Assembly: GCA_965221605.1 (NCBI GenBank)
Contig: CBDCSK010000016.1
Coordinates: forward strand, 558,001 to 622,000
Source: Aldehydirespirator sp965221605
GTDB lineage: Bacteria > Actinomycetota > Acidimicrobiia > Acidimicrobiales > Aldehydirespiratoraceae
Direction of reading: 5' to 3'
DNA: 64,000 nucleotides
Under the pieces are notes generated by a model. That model saw nothing but the letters and a program-made list of their open reading frames with translations, had not been told where the DNA came from and searched no databases. The position numbers and the translations under genes were made by a program. Of the stretch, positions 42,079-50,647 are shown piece after piece; position 1 is the first letter of the stretch, and every line of letters starts with the position of its first letter.

Positions 42079-45065
42079 CCCCGGAGGCGACAGCACGCGG
42101 CTCGGCTGATGACCTCACCTTGGTCACCAAGAGCAGGGTTCTGGCGCTGCCCGGCCGTCCCTTGGACCACATCAGCCAACCGGTTCTGAACCGGCCCCAC
42201 GAGGAGCCTTCGCGTTACTGGCAGCTCGCAGAGGACAACACCTCCACCGGCGTGGTCATTGAAGGGAGGCGACTCAGCCAAGCACTCGTCATCGTGCCGA
42301 AGGAGCGGGGCGCTCAGTTGCGGATGCAGGTGACCGCTGCGGAGCAGAACGAGTTGGTGAACCGGATCCGCGATGCGGTGGCGGGGTGGAGAGATACCAA
42401 CTACCCGGGAGCAACGTCAGCAACCAGGCAGTTGTTGCAGCATTGGCGTAGCGAGGCCAACGACCCGCGACTGTTCTTTGCCCAGGTAGAGGCGGTCGAG
42501 ACGCTCATCTGGCTGACCGAGGCCAACGCCAGCCGGTATCCGGTGCTTGCCGAGGTCCGACGAGACCTGGCAGAAGCCAACCGCGACTACAACGGCGACA
42601 TCAGCCGACTCGCTGTGAGGATGGCCACCGGCTCTGGCAAGACGGCTGTGATGGGCATGGTCATCGCGTGGCATGCCGTCAACGCGGCCGCGTCGCAGCG
42701 CCGCGACGGGCGCTACACGACCTGTTTCTTGGCGATCACGCCGGGCCACACCGTGCGTGAGCGGCTTGCGGTGCTGCATCCGGCAAGTCCCGAGAACGTC
42801 TATGACGAGATGCGTCTGGTGCCGGAGAGCAAACGCAGCGCGCTGGGAGCGGTCAAGGTCCAGGTGCTGAACTTCCAGGCGTTTCAGCGGCGGGATCGGC
42901 TGTCCGCGGCATCGAGTGACGCAAAGAAGTTGCTGCGGGCTGGGCGCAGGGCCCAGGAGCTTGAGTCGATGTCGGCGGTACTTGACCGGGCGTTGCGAGG
43001 ATTCCCTACCGGGCGGGGCGCGCCGAAGGTGTGCGTGCTCAACGACGAAGCGCACCACTGCTATCTGCCTGAGGCTGGTCGGCGCACATCGGAGGACGAC
43101 GACACCAAGGCAGCGGCCGTCTGGTTCGGGGCGTTGGAGGGGTTGCGTGACACAGAGCGGCTCGGGCCTGTCTATGACTTCTCCGCCACTCCGATCTTCA
43201 TTGAGGGCACCGACCGCAGAGAGCGCATGTTCCCGTGGGTGGTGTCGGACTTCCCGTTGATGGACAGCATCGAGTCCGGGCTGGTCAAGATTCCGCAGGT
43301 GCCTGTGGATGACGACTCCGCGACCGAGCGGGTGCAGTGGCGCAACCTGTATGCCAACACCACCCCCAAGACGGTCAGACGCGACTCGGTGCCTGCCGAG
43401 CTGGACCGGGCGTTGGCTGCGCTGTACCGCAGCTATGAGCAGAAGTTCAACCAGTGGATGCACCCCGATGACCCGGACAAGACGATGCCGACGCCTCCGG
43501 TGTTCATCGTGGTGGCCAACAACATCGCCAACGCCACCGCTGTTGCCGACCACATCGCTGGCTGGGCCGAGCAGCGCTCCGACGGCTCCACCGAATACCA
43601 CGAAGGAGCGTGCCCGCTGTTCGCCAACTACCGCACTGACGGTCCGACCGAGCGTGTCCACACGCTGCTGGTGCATTCCCAGTTGGAGGGTGAGGCCAAC
43701 CTCAGCACAGCCATCAAGGCGCAGGCCGACCGGTTGAGGCTCCCCGGCGATGACCGCGACGACCGCGACATCGTGCGCGGCGCGTTGAACTCCGTCGGCA
43801 AGCCCGGGGGCCTCGGCGAGCACATCCGCTGCGTGGTGTCGGTGCAGATGCTCACCGAAGGATGGGACACCCGCACCGTCACCCACATCCTCGGATACCG
43901 GGCCTTCTCCACCCAGCTGCTCTGCGAGCAGGTGACGGGGCGTGCCCTGCGGCGCTCCAACTACGACAACTACAACGCAGAGGGCAGGCTCGTCGCGGAA
44001 TACGCAGAGGTCATAGGGGTGCCGTTCGACTTCATGCCGGTCAAACGCCCCGAAGATGATCCCGCGCCACCCAAGCCCCGCTATGAGGTCCACAGCATCC
44101 CGGGACGCCGACACCACCGCATCGAGTTCCCGAACGTGGACCACTACCTCACCGAACCCGGAGCCGACGGATTCCGGCTGAACCCCGAGCGAGTCAACCG
44201 ATGGGTGCCCCAGGGAACCAAGGAGGCGGTGCTGGCCGGGTCGGTTGGGGGCACCAAGACCATCAGCGCAGAAGAGACCTTGCGCCAACAGCAGGCGCTC
44301 ACCCGTCTGGCTGCGCGGCTGGTTAAGCGTTGGAGCCAGCGCATGGCCGACAACGGTGAGGCCTGGCGGGCCCGGCGGCGACTGCTGTTCCACGACGCCA
44401 TCAAAATCGTCAAAGCCTGGGCGGACCTGGCCGAGGTCAGCGAGGTGCACTATGACGGACTCGGGTCAAGCAACCTGGACCAAGCCGCCAAAGCGATAGA
44501 CGACGCGTGCGAGCCCACCGGCGGCGCACAAGACCGGCTCGTCGCCGCGTTCGGGCACCCGATGCTGCTGGACACCTCCAGCGTCCGATTCGAGACCAGC
44601 CTCTCAGACCGCCACACCGCCAAGAAATCCGAACTGAACATCGCAGCCTGCCACTCCCAGTTCGAGACAGCCTGCGCCAGAGCGCTCGACAAGCACCCCG
44701 AGGTGGTCAGCTGGGCACGCAACTTCCGGCTCGGCTGGAGCGTGCCCTACCTGTGGGAAGGCGCCTGGCACCGATACGAACCCGACTTCGTGGCCCGCCT
44801 GTTCGCTGGACGCGAAGACGGCGACGCAGTGCATCTCATCGTCGAGTGCAAGGGCGTGCCCGATGACCACAGCAAGCGCAAGAAGCAGTCCATCACCAAG
44901 CGGTGGATACCAGCGGTGCAGTCATCGCCGCAGTTGCCGATGTGGCTGCGGCGATGGTCATTCGTGGAACTGGACCAACCCGACGGCCTGTCCGCAGACC
45001 TGAAGGCCGCAATCAACGCGGCCCGAGTGGCCCACCCGAAGGCCGCCCAGCAAGGAGCAGCGTGA
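42075..45065 (+). CDS. Type III-like restriction enzyme (helicase-nuclease, Res)
   Basis: A 996-residue SF2 helicase/nuclease. Walker A MATGSGKT is near residue 183-190, DEAH-type NDEAHH near 322, DFSATP motif III follows, and motif VI is TGRALRRS near 622. A C-terminal PD-(D/E)XK site is made by YEPDFVARL (about 900) and IVECKG (about 921). The sequence resembles the BPTD_3080-type restriction endonucleases. ATG at 42075 is chosen because of the coupled leader ORF and because the frame upstream (from 41820) looks non-coding. Its stop overlaps the Mod start by one base. The Res-before-Mod order is the reverse of classical type III systems. Confidence 0.85.
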   Translation: MTPEATARGSADDLTLVTKSRVLALPGRPLDHISQPVLNRPHEEPSRYWQLAEDNTSTGVVIEGRRLSQALVIVPKERGAQLRMQVTAAEQNELVNRIRDAVAGWRDTNYPGATSATRQLLQHWRSEANDPRLFFAQVEAVETLIWLTEANASRYPVLAEVRRDLAEANRDYNGDISRLAVRMATGSGKTAVMGMVIAWHAVNAAASQRRDGRYTTCFLAITPGHTVRERLAVLHPASPENVYDEMRLVPESKRSALGAVKVQVLNFQAFQRRDRLSAASSDAKKLLRAGRRAQELESMSAVLDRALRGFPTGRGAPKVCVLNDEAHHCYLPEAGRRTSEDDDTKAAAVWFGALEGLRDTERLGPVYDFSATPIFIEGTDRRERMFPWVVSDFPLMDSIESGLVKIPQVPVDDDSATERVQWRNLYANTTPKTVRRDSVPAELDRALAALYRSYEQKFNQWMHPDDPDKTMPTPPVFIVVANNIANATAVADHIAGWAEQRSDGSTEYHEGACPLFANYRTDGPTERVHTLLVHSQLEGEANLSTAIKAQADRLRLPGDDRDDRDIVRGALNSVGKPGGLGEHIRCVVSVQMLTEGWDTRTVTHILGYRAFSTQLLCEQVTGRALRRSNYDNYNAEGRLVAEYAEVIGVPFDFMPVKRPEDDPAPPKPRYEVHSIPGRRHHRIEFPNVDHYLTEPGADGFRLNPERVNRWVPQGTKEAVLAGSVGGTKTISAEETLRQQQALTRLAARLVKRWSQRMADNGEAWRARRRLLFHDAIKIVKAWADLAEVSEVHYDGLGSSNLDQAAKAIDDACEPTGGAQDRLVAAFGHPMLLDTSSVRFETSLSDRHTAKKSELNIAACHSQFETACARALDKHPEVVSWARNFRLGWSVPYLWEGAWHRYEPDFVARLFAGREDGDAVHLIVECKGVPDDHSKRKKQSITKRWIPAVQSSPQLPMWLRRWSFVELDQPDGLSADLKAAINAARVAHPKAAQQGAA

Positions 45066-47632
45066 TGGCCAAACGAGCCAGCACCAAGACCACCGACCAA
45101 TACACGCACCCCTCTGCCAAGCGCGCCAACCTGCCGACCGAGCAGACCGGCAAGACGATGAGCGACACCGACCGCCGCCCCGTCCTCTACCAGCCCCAGA
45201 CCAGAGAGATAGACGACGAACCCATCCTCGCGTGGAACCGCCAGCCCGCCAACCAACACGGCCACGCCGCCCACCCCCTCTATGTACGTGAGAAGGTCCA
45301 CCCCGCCGCGTTCGTGAAGCTCCTCCAGGGTGGTGGCGATCAGCCGCAACTCTTCAAGGACTTCAACGGCCTCCCCTCACCCGACGCCGCCTACGAGTGG
45401 TACCAACACGCCGCCAACTGGTCCAACCGGCTCATCCACGGAGAATGCACCCGAGTCATGGCCTCGCTGCTCGCACGCGAGAACATGGCCGGCAAAGTCC
45501 AGATGATCTACTTCGACCCGCCCTACGGAGTCGGCTACAAGTCCAACTTCCAAGTCTCCGTCAAGCAGGGCGACAAGACACCCGAGTCTGCCGAAGGGCG
45601 GCCGCTAGACACCAGAACCATCCGAGCGTTCCGCGACACCTACGAACGCAACATCCACTCCTACCTCGACCTCACCCGAGAGAAGCTAGCCCTGATGCGC
45701 GAATTATTAGCCGACAGCGGATCGCTGTTCATGCAGATCGGAGATGAGAACGTCCATCGGGCAGCAGTCCTTCTCGATGAGGTGTTCGGTGCAGAGAATC
45801 GCGTAGCCACTATTCCGTATGCAACAGCCGCAAGCTCGACCGCCAAGACGCTTTCTAGTGTCGCCGATTTTCTCTTGTGGTACGCGAAGGACAAATACGA
45901 AGTCAGGTACCGCCAGCTATATGAGCCACTGACTAGGGCTGAGAAGATCGAACTAATGGGATTCTATGCGATGGTAGAACTCGGTGATGGTACAATCAGA
46001 GCCCTAGCTCCTGATGAAAAAACTCATCCTGATGATTGTCTCCCTAATGAGACAAAGCTATGCCAGTTGATGCCTCTGATGGCGCCGGGGACATCAACTA
46101 CTGGTCGCTCTGATGGCTATCATTGGGACGGTCGAGATTGGCCGTGTCAACAGGGCAAACAGTGGAACGTCTCTATGGAGGGCATGGACCACTTAGCCAG
46201 GCTTGGCAGACTCGGTGCCGCTAAACGGGATGCGCCACTCAGGTGGAAGCGTTACGAAGATGAAGTCCCTGGACGTCGCATTCACAACATGTGGAGCCAC
46301 AAGATGTCCCCCGCGGACAAGAGATATGTGGTTCAGACCGCCGACAGCGTGATCGAACGCTGTGTGCTGATGGCGACCGACCCTGGCGATCTCGTGTTCG
46401 ACCCGACTTGTGGGGGTGCCACAACTCCTGTCACAGCAGAGAAGTGGGGACGGCGCTGGATCACATGCGACACGTCGCCGGTCGCTGTGTCCATCGCGCG
46501 GCAACGGCTCTCCACCGCGACGTTCCCCTACTGGACGCTGGCCGACTCAGCCGACGGTGCACGCCAGGAGGCACAACTCTCGGGCGAGCCGGAGGCTCCC
46601 TCACCCGCGGGCGGATGGGGCAACGACCCCTCCCACGGGTTCGTCTACGAACGCGTCCCCCAAGTCTCGGCCAGCGTCTTAGCCTACGACTTGGACTCGG
46701 ACCCCATCATGCTGGTGGACCAGCCACGCAAGAAGCGCGCCGTGACCCGCGTGACGTCACCTATGACCGTGGAGAGCGAGCAGCCCTGGGCGACAGTCAT
46801 CCCTCTGGAAGGCTCCGACGACGAGATGGTGGTTGCGCACGGCGACTTCTCCGAAGCGGTGGAGGCCGCTCTGCTGAACCACACCATCAACGGCGGACGC
46901 GACAACGCCGACATGACCGTCCGCGCCCTGGAGCCGTGGCCCAGCGACTCCAACCTGCTCGCCTGGAAGGCCACCTACACCATCAACGGCGGAGCAACAG
47001 AGCACACCGCAGCGGTGATGGTTGCTGCCGAGGACGTGACTGTGCCCGGCGAGATGGTACGCGAGGCAGCCAGAGAGATAGCCGACAGCGCCGAACGAGC
47101 CGACGTGCTGCTGGTGGTCGCGTACGCGTACGCCGCCGATGCCCCACCGACGGTCGGCCGCATCAACGTGGCGCGAGCGCAGATGAACCGCGACCTGATG
47201 ATTCGTGAACTCTCGTCAGAGACGGGCCACATAGCGTTCGTCATCATCGGTGAACCAGACATCCGCATCCTTGACGACTACCCCGACGGGCAGATTGCCG
47301 TAGAGATCCGGGGCTACGACACCTTCGACCCCGCCACCGGCAACGCAGCGGCGGGAGGCCCCGACGATGTGGCCTGCTGGATGATCGACACCGACCACGA
47401 CGGCGAGAGCTTCTACGCCCGCCGCATCCACTTCCCCGGAGCCGAGAACGACCGCCAGATCAAGAAGCTCCTGAAGGAACTCGGCAAGAACGCCGACGAT
47501 GTAGAGCAGGAAGCACTCACCGCGATGCGCTCAGCCCCATTCAACCTACCCGAGCGAGGCCGGATAGCCGTGAAGATCCTCACCGCCACCGGCATGGAAA
47601 TGACAGCAGTCAGAGAAACAACACCGCTATAA
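45065..47632 (+). CDS. Type III-like DNA methyltransferase (Mod)
   Basis: An 855-residue beta-class amino-methyltransferase: catalytic DPPY (about 151-154, IYFDPPYGVGYK) precedes the AdoMet motif FDPTCGG (about 445-451). The roughly 290 residues between them should include the target recognition domain. That stretch has clearly lower GC: 84 of 180 (47 percent) for 45901-46080, against 39 of 60 (65 percent) for 46621-46680. This suggests recombinational replacement of the specificity region. The C-terminal about 380 residues form an additional domain seen in this family. Translated with Res (overlap TGATG). It would methylate and protect the site cut by Res. Confidence 0.87.
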   Translation: MAKRASTKTTDQYTHPSAKRANLPTEQTGKTMSDTDRRPVLYQPQTREIDDEPILAWNRQPANQHGHAAHPLYVREKVHPAAFVKLLQGGGDQPQLFKDFNGLPSPDAAYEWYQHAANWSNRLIHGECTRVMASLLARENMAGKVQMIYFDPPYGVGYKSNFQVSVKQGDKTPESAEGRPLDTRTIRAFRDTYERNIHSYLDLTREKLALMRELLADSGSLFMQIGDENVHRAAVLLDEVFGAENRVATIPYATAASSTAKTLSSVADFLLWYAKDKYEVRYRQLYEPLTRAEKIELMGFYAMVELGDGTIRALAPDEKTHPDDCLPNETKLCQLMPLMAPGTSTTGRSDGYHWDGRDWPCQQGKQWNVSMEGMDHLARLGRLGAAKRDAPLRWKRYEDEVPGRRIHNMWSHKMSPADKRYVVQTADSVIERCVLMATDPGDLVFDPTCGGATTPVTAEKWGRRWITCDTSPVAVSIARQRLSTATFPYWTLADSADGARQEAQLSGEPEAPSPAGGWGNDPSHGFVYERVPQVSASVLAYDLDSDPIMLVDQPRKKRAVTRVTSPMTVESEQPWATVIPLEGSDDEMVVAHGDFSEAVEAALLNHTINGGRDNADMTVRALEPWPSDSNLLAWKATYTINGGATEHTAAVMVAAEDVTVPGEMVREAAREIADSAERADVLLVVAYAYAADAPPTVGRINVARAQMNRDLMIRELSSETGHIAFVIIGEPDIRILDDYPDGQIAVEIRGYDTFDPATGNAAAGGPDDVACWMIDTDHDGESFYARRIHFPGAENDRQIKKLLKELGKNADDVEQEALTAMRSAPFNLPERGRIAVKILTATGMEMTAVRETTPL

Positions 47633-47665
47633 TGATGTCTACGTCCGCAAGGCCTCGCCAGACGG

Positions 47666-48364
47666 TCAGGTGGAATCCATGGTTGGTGGATCCACCACAT
47701 GAGTAACGAGAATGCGACGGATTTCGCGCGCGGACAGTATTATCTGGCTGTTGGGCGAGAGCGTAACTGGTTCGCCGTCTGAGCCTACAATCGAAAGCGG
47801 TTGACCAAGCACAAGCTCGCGGTCTGGATGATCTTCTATATCGGTGTTGTACCACACGAGAGGACCCGCCACATAGCTACCGTCCACCAAGTGGCATTCA
47901 AGGTATGGATAGGTGTCGGTGTCCTTCGGTCTGATGAGTTCGAAGTAGCGATGCCAGACTGACTCATCCGATAATGCGGGGGCGAACGGAGCCGCAAGGT
48001 GCCTAATCGGCCAGACACGACATGCGAAGGCCACCGCGAGCACGGACGAGACGGCCAACACACCCATTGCCCATGCTCCTATGTAGGCAAGTCTCGCGTT
48101 GCTCTCGAGCAAGTATCCCCTCGAATCACGTAGAATCTCCACAATGCTCGGTGAGTGATCCCCGAACCACGGCACCCACTGAAGAACTCCGTACAGTGCC
48201 AGCGTCAAGGTGTTCGCCACGACGGCGACGACAAGTAGATTGGCCCCCTCAACCACTGTTGAGACTGGGCGCGTAGGGACCGTTCGTCGCCTAACTGCGT
48301 AATAGCAGTAGCCGGGAATCAGTGCATAGACAGCAACAAGGAGCCCTATCAGGGTGCTTGGCAT
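47666..48364 (-). CDS. DUF6338-like membrane protein
   Basis: A 232-residue protein with three hydrophobic segments (about 4-22, 42-62 and 95-115; PSTLIGLLVAVYALIPGYCYY starts the first). A cytosolic C-terminal beta-rich domain follows (about 130-232), with YLECHLVDGSYVAGPLVWYN and REIRRILVTH. It is convergent with Mod (33-bp gap). A 42-residue proline-rich gene lies 24 bp upstream on the same strand. The family function is unknown; placement suggests an accessory or defence-related membrane component. A 14-bp palindrome TGGTGGATCCACCA lies in its 3' coding end. Confidence 0.75.
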   Translation of the reverse strand: MPSTLIGLLVAVYALIPGYCYYAVRRRTVPTRPVSTVVEGANLLVVAVVANTLTLALYGVLQWVPWFGDHSPSIVEILRDSRGYLLESNARLAYIGAWAMGVLAVSSVLAVAFACRVWPIRHLAAPFAPALSDESVWHRYFELIRPKDTDTYPYLECHLVDGSYVAGPLVWYNTDIEDHPDRELVLGQPLSIVGSDGEPVTLSPNSQIILSAREIRRILVTHVVDPPTMDST

Positions 48365-48388
48365 CCGCTGGGCGTACTATCGCTGGGC

Positions 48389-48517
48389 CTAGTTGTTTCC
48401 GCTTGGAGGCTTCGGCGGAGTGCTCGCAGGGGGCGGAGGCGGGGGCGCGTTCGTAGGCGCCCTACCACGCTTTGACACATTCCCCTCTGCACGAGGTCGC
48501 GTCTGGTGTTCGGTCAT
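48389..48517 (-). CDS. 42-residue proline-rich small protein, upstream of DUF6338 gene
   Basis: Short ORF beginning MTEHQTRPRAEGNVSKRG, with a basic first half, then six prolines in a row, and ending PPKPPSGNN. No membrane segment. It sits 24 bp before the DUF6338-like gene on the same strand. No strong ribosome binding site is visible, so expression may be leaderless. It is not recognised, but a basic-plus-polyproline small partner of a membrane protein is plausible. Confidence 0.55.
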   Translation of the reverse strand: MTEHQTRPRAEGNVSKRGRAPTNAPPPPPPASTPPKPPSGNN

Positions 48518-48558
48518 GGGTTGAGGCTACCAGACGGCCTCTGACGGGCAAGGGCTCG

Positions 48559-49569
48559 CTAGCTCTCGTAACCGTCGGGGTGGCGCTGGGTGAAGTTCCA
48601 GTGGTCGGTCACCATTTCCGGCAGGCTGCGGCGGGCATGCCAGCCGAGTTCGTGGCGGGCTCGGGCGCAGTCGGCCCAGGAGGCCTCCACGTCGCCGGGG
48701 CGGCGACCGGACAACTCGTACGGAATGGGCCTGCCGACCGCCTCGCCGGCCGCGGCCAGCATCTCCAGCACAGTGGTGCCCGAGCCGGTGCCCAGGTTGT
48801 AGACCCGGCTGCTCGCCGGCGCGATGTCGGCATCGAGGGCGGCCACGTGGCCCTCGGCCAGGTCCATGACGTGCACGTAGTCGCGCACCGCGGTGCCGTC
48901 GACGGTGGAGTAGTCGGCCCCGAAGACCTCCAGCCGGTCCCGCCGGCCGGAGGCGACCTGCATGATCCTGGGCACCAGGTTGGCGGGCTCGCCCGACGGG
49001 TCCTCCCCTATCAGCCCCGACGGGTGCGCGCCGACCGGGTTGAAGTAGCGCAGCATCACCGCGGTCAACCCCGACGCGGCCGCGGCGTCGGCCAGGATGC
49101 GCTCGCCCATCAGCTTCGTCTCGCCGTAGGGACTCTCCGGCACGGTCATCGAGTCCTCGGTGACCGGCAGCTTCGACGTCGAACCGTAGACGGTGGCCGA
49201 TGAGCTGAACACAAGCCGCTGGACGCCCCGATCGACGGCCGCCGCAGCGAGCGCGATCGTGGACCCGAGATTGCTGCGGTAGTAGCCGAGGGGGTCGCTC
49301 ACCGATTCGGCCACGCTCTTGCGGGCCGCGAAGTGGACCACCGAGTCGATCCGGTGCTCACCGAAGACCGCAGCCAGGACATCGGGGTCGCCCACGTCGC
49401 CTTCCACGACCGGAAGATCCGGGCGGGTGAGGCCGCGCACCGCGTCGACCGCCCGGGGCGACGAGTTGGAGAAATCGTCGAGGACGACCGGGTCGCGGCC
49501 CGCGTCGTGCAGCGCCACGACTGTGTGGCTGCCGATGTAGCCGGCGCCCCCGGTGACCAGCGTCGCCAC
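48559..49569 (-). CDS. galE: UDP-glucose 4-epimerase
   Basis: NAD-dependent interconversion of UDP-glucose and UDP-galactose. It has 336 residues. Cofactor loop GGAGYIGSHT, HFAARKSVAESV, SSSATVYG and YGETK (Tyr-Lys) are present, with the RYFNPVGAHPSG substrate loop. GTG start overlaps the stop of the nucleotidyltransferase (TAGTG). Its 3' end is duplicated as a degenerate fragment at 38686-38774. It supplies galactose donors for the neighbouring glycosyltransferases. Confidence 0.95.
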   Translation of the reverse strand: MATLVTGGAGYIGSHTVVALHDAGRDPVVLDDFSNSSPRAVDAVRGLTRPDLPVVEGDVGDPDVLAAVFGEHRIDSVVHFAARKSVAESVSDPLGYYRSNLGSTIALAAAAVDRGVQRLVFSSSATVYGSTSKLPVTEDSMTVPESPYGETKLMGERILADAAAASGLTAVMLRYFNPVGAHPSGLIGEDPSGEPANLVPRIMQVASGRRDRLEVFGADYSTVDGTAVRDYVHVMDLAEGHVAALDADIAPASSRVYNLGTGSGTTVLEMLAAAGEAVGRPIPYELSGRRPGDVEASWADCARARHELGWHARRSLPEMVTDHWNFTQRHPDGYES

Positions 49570-50630
49570 TAGACCGCCTCGGGCACCCTGGCGCCGGACA
49601 GGTCCATCCCCGGCGCCACCTCGAAGCGCTCCCCTACCAGCGTGCCGTCAGTCACGCGGGCGCCCCGCCCGACCACGGCGCCCGACCCCACCACGGAGTC
49701 CAGAACCGTCGCGCCCGCGTCGATCATCGCGCCCGGATGGAGCGCCGATCCCCGTACCACCGAGCCCGGGCCGACGACCGCGCCGGCCATGACCACACTG
49801 CGCTCCACCACCGCGCCGTGATCCACCACCGCGCCGGCCATCACCACGCTGCGCTCGACCACGGCGCCAGTATCGATCGATGCGTCCGGCGACACCCCGG
49901 TCACGGCCGGCCCCCGCCGGCCGTCGAGCAGGTCGAGCTGGGCTTGCAGGTACGCCCGGGGAGTGCCGACATCGACCCAGTAGGTGTTGTGACGCAGAGC
50001 CCGCAGGGTCCGGTCGGTGACCATGGCCGGGAAGACCTCCCGCTCCACCGACACCCGTCGCCCGGCTTCGATCCGATCGATCACCGAGGGCTCCATGAGA
50101 TAGGTCCCCGCGTTGATCCAGTTGCTCGGCGCCGGGGGCGCCGGCTTCTCCACGAAGGCGCGTACCCGCCCGTCGGGATCGGTCACCACCACTCCGTAGC
50201 GGGACGGGTCGTCTACCTCGATCAAGTGGATCGTGGCTTCGGCGCCGGCCGAACGATGCAGGTCCAGCATCTCGTCTACATCGAGATCGGTGATCACGTC
50301 GCCGTTGGCCACCAGGAACGTGCCCCCGGAGGCATTCATACCCGAGGTCTCGTAGGCGAAGCGGATAGCCCCGGCGGTGTCGAGCGGCTCGGGCTCGACC
50401 ACGCAGCCCAGTTCCACTCCCGCGCACCGCCCCTCGGGATAGGCGGCCCGGAAAGCGTCGTCGTGGTAGCCCAGCGCCAGAACGACCCTGTCCACGCCGT
50501 GGCGGGCCAGACCGGACACGGCGTACTCGAGCATGGGCCGGTCCAGCACCGGGAGCATCTGCTTGGGGGTGGTCAGCGTCAGCGGCCGCAGCCGGGTGCC
50601 GAAGCCCCCGACCAGCAGGATCGCCTGCAC
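49569..50630 (-). CDS. Sugar nucleotidyltransferase (mannose-1-phosphate guanylyltransferase type)
   Basis: NTP-transferase of 353 residues: the pyrophosphorylase signature GGFGTRLRPLTLTTPKQMLPV, VANGDVITDLD (metal/product Asp), FVEKP and WINAGTYLMEP, followed by a left-handed beta-helix tail of hexapeptide repeats. From memory the mycobacterial gene in this position (Rv3264c) makes GDP-mannose, which the window's manA, mutase and gmd need. Another NDP-hexose is possible. The tail contains an exact-period 17-residue tandem repeat. Confidence 0.88.
   Translation of the reverse strand: MQAILLVGGFGTRLRPLTLTTPKQMLPVLDRPMLEYAVSGLARHGVDRVVLALGYHDDAFRAAYPEGRCAGVELGCVVEPEPLDTAGAIRFAYETSGMNASGGTFLVANGDVITDLDVDEMLDLHRSAGAEATIHLIEVDDPSRYGVVVTDPDGRVRAFVEKPAPPAPSNWINAGTYLMEPSVIDRIEAGRRVSVEREVFPAMVTDRTLRALRHNTYWVDVGTPRAYLQAQLDLLDGRRGPAVTGVSPDASIDTGAVVERSVVMAGAVVDHGAVVERSVVMAGAVVGPGSVVRGSALHPGAMIDAGATVLDSVVGSGAVVGRGARVTDGTLVGERFEVAPGMDLSGARVPEAV
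49767..49868 (-). repeat. 51-bp in-frame tandem repeat in the nucleotidyltransferase tail
   Basis: Two units of 17 codons: GAVVERSVVMAGAVVDH, then GAVVERSVVMAGAVVGP. The proteins are nearly identical while several third-codon positions differ, so the duplication is not brand new. It adds turns to the beta-helix. Confidence 0.8.
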
Positions 50631-50647
50631 CCCGGCGCTCCCGCCCC

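Noticed and set aside
41717..42172. Minus-strand ORF of 151 codons opposite the restriction leader
   Set aside because: No recognisable domain or ribosome binding site, and it overlaps the leader ORF and the Res start.
47694..47707. 14-bp palindrome TGGTGGATCCACCA as terminator between Mod and the DUF6338 gene
   Set aside because: It lies inside the DUF6338 coding end and has no loop; at most it is a cruciform.
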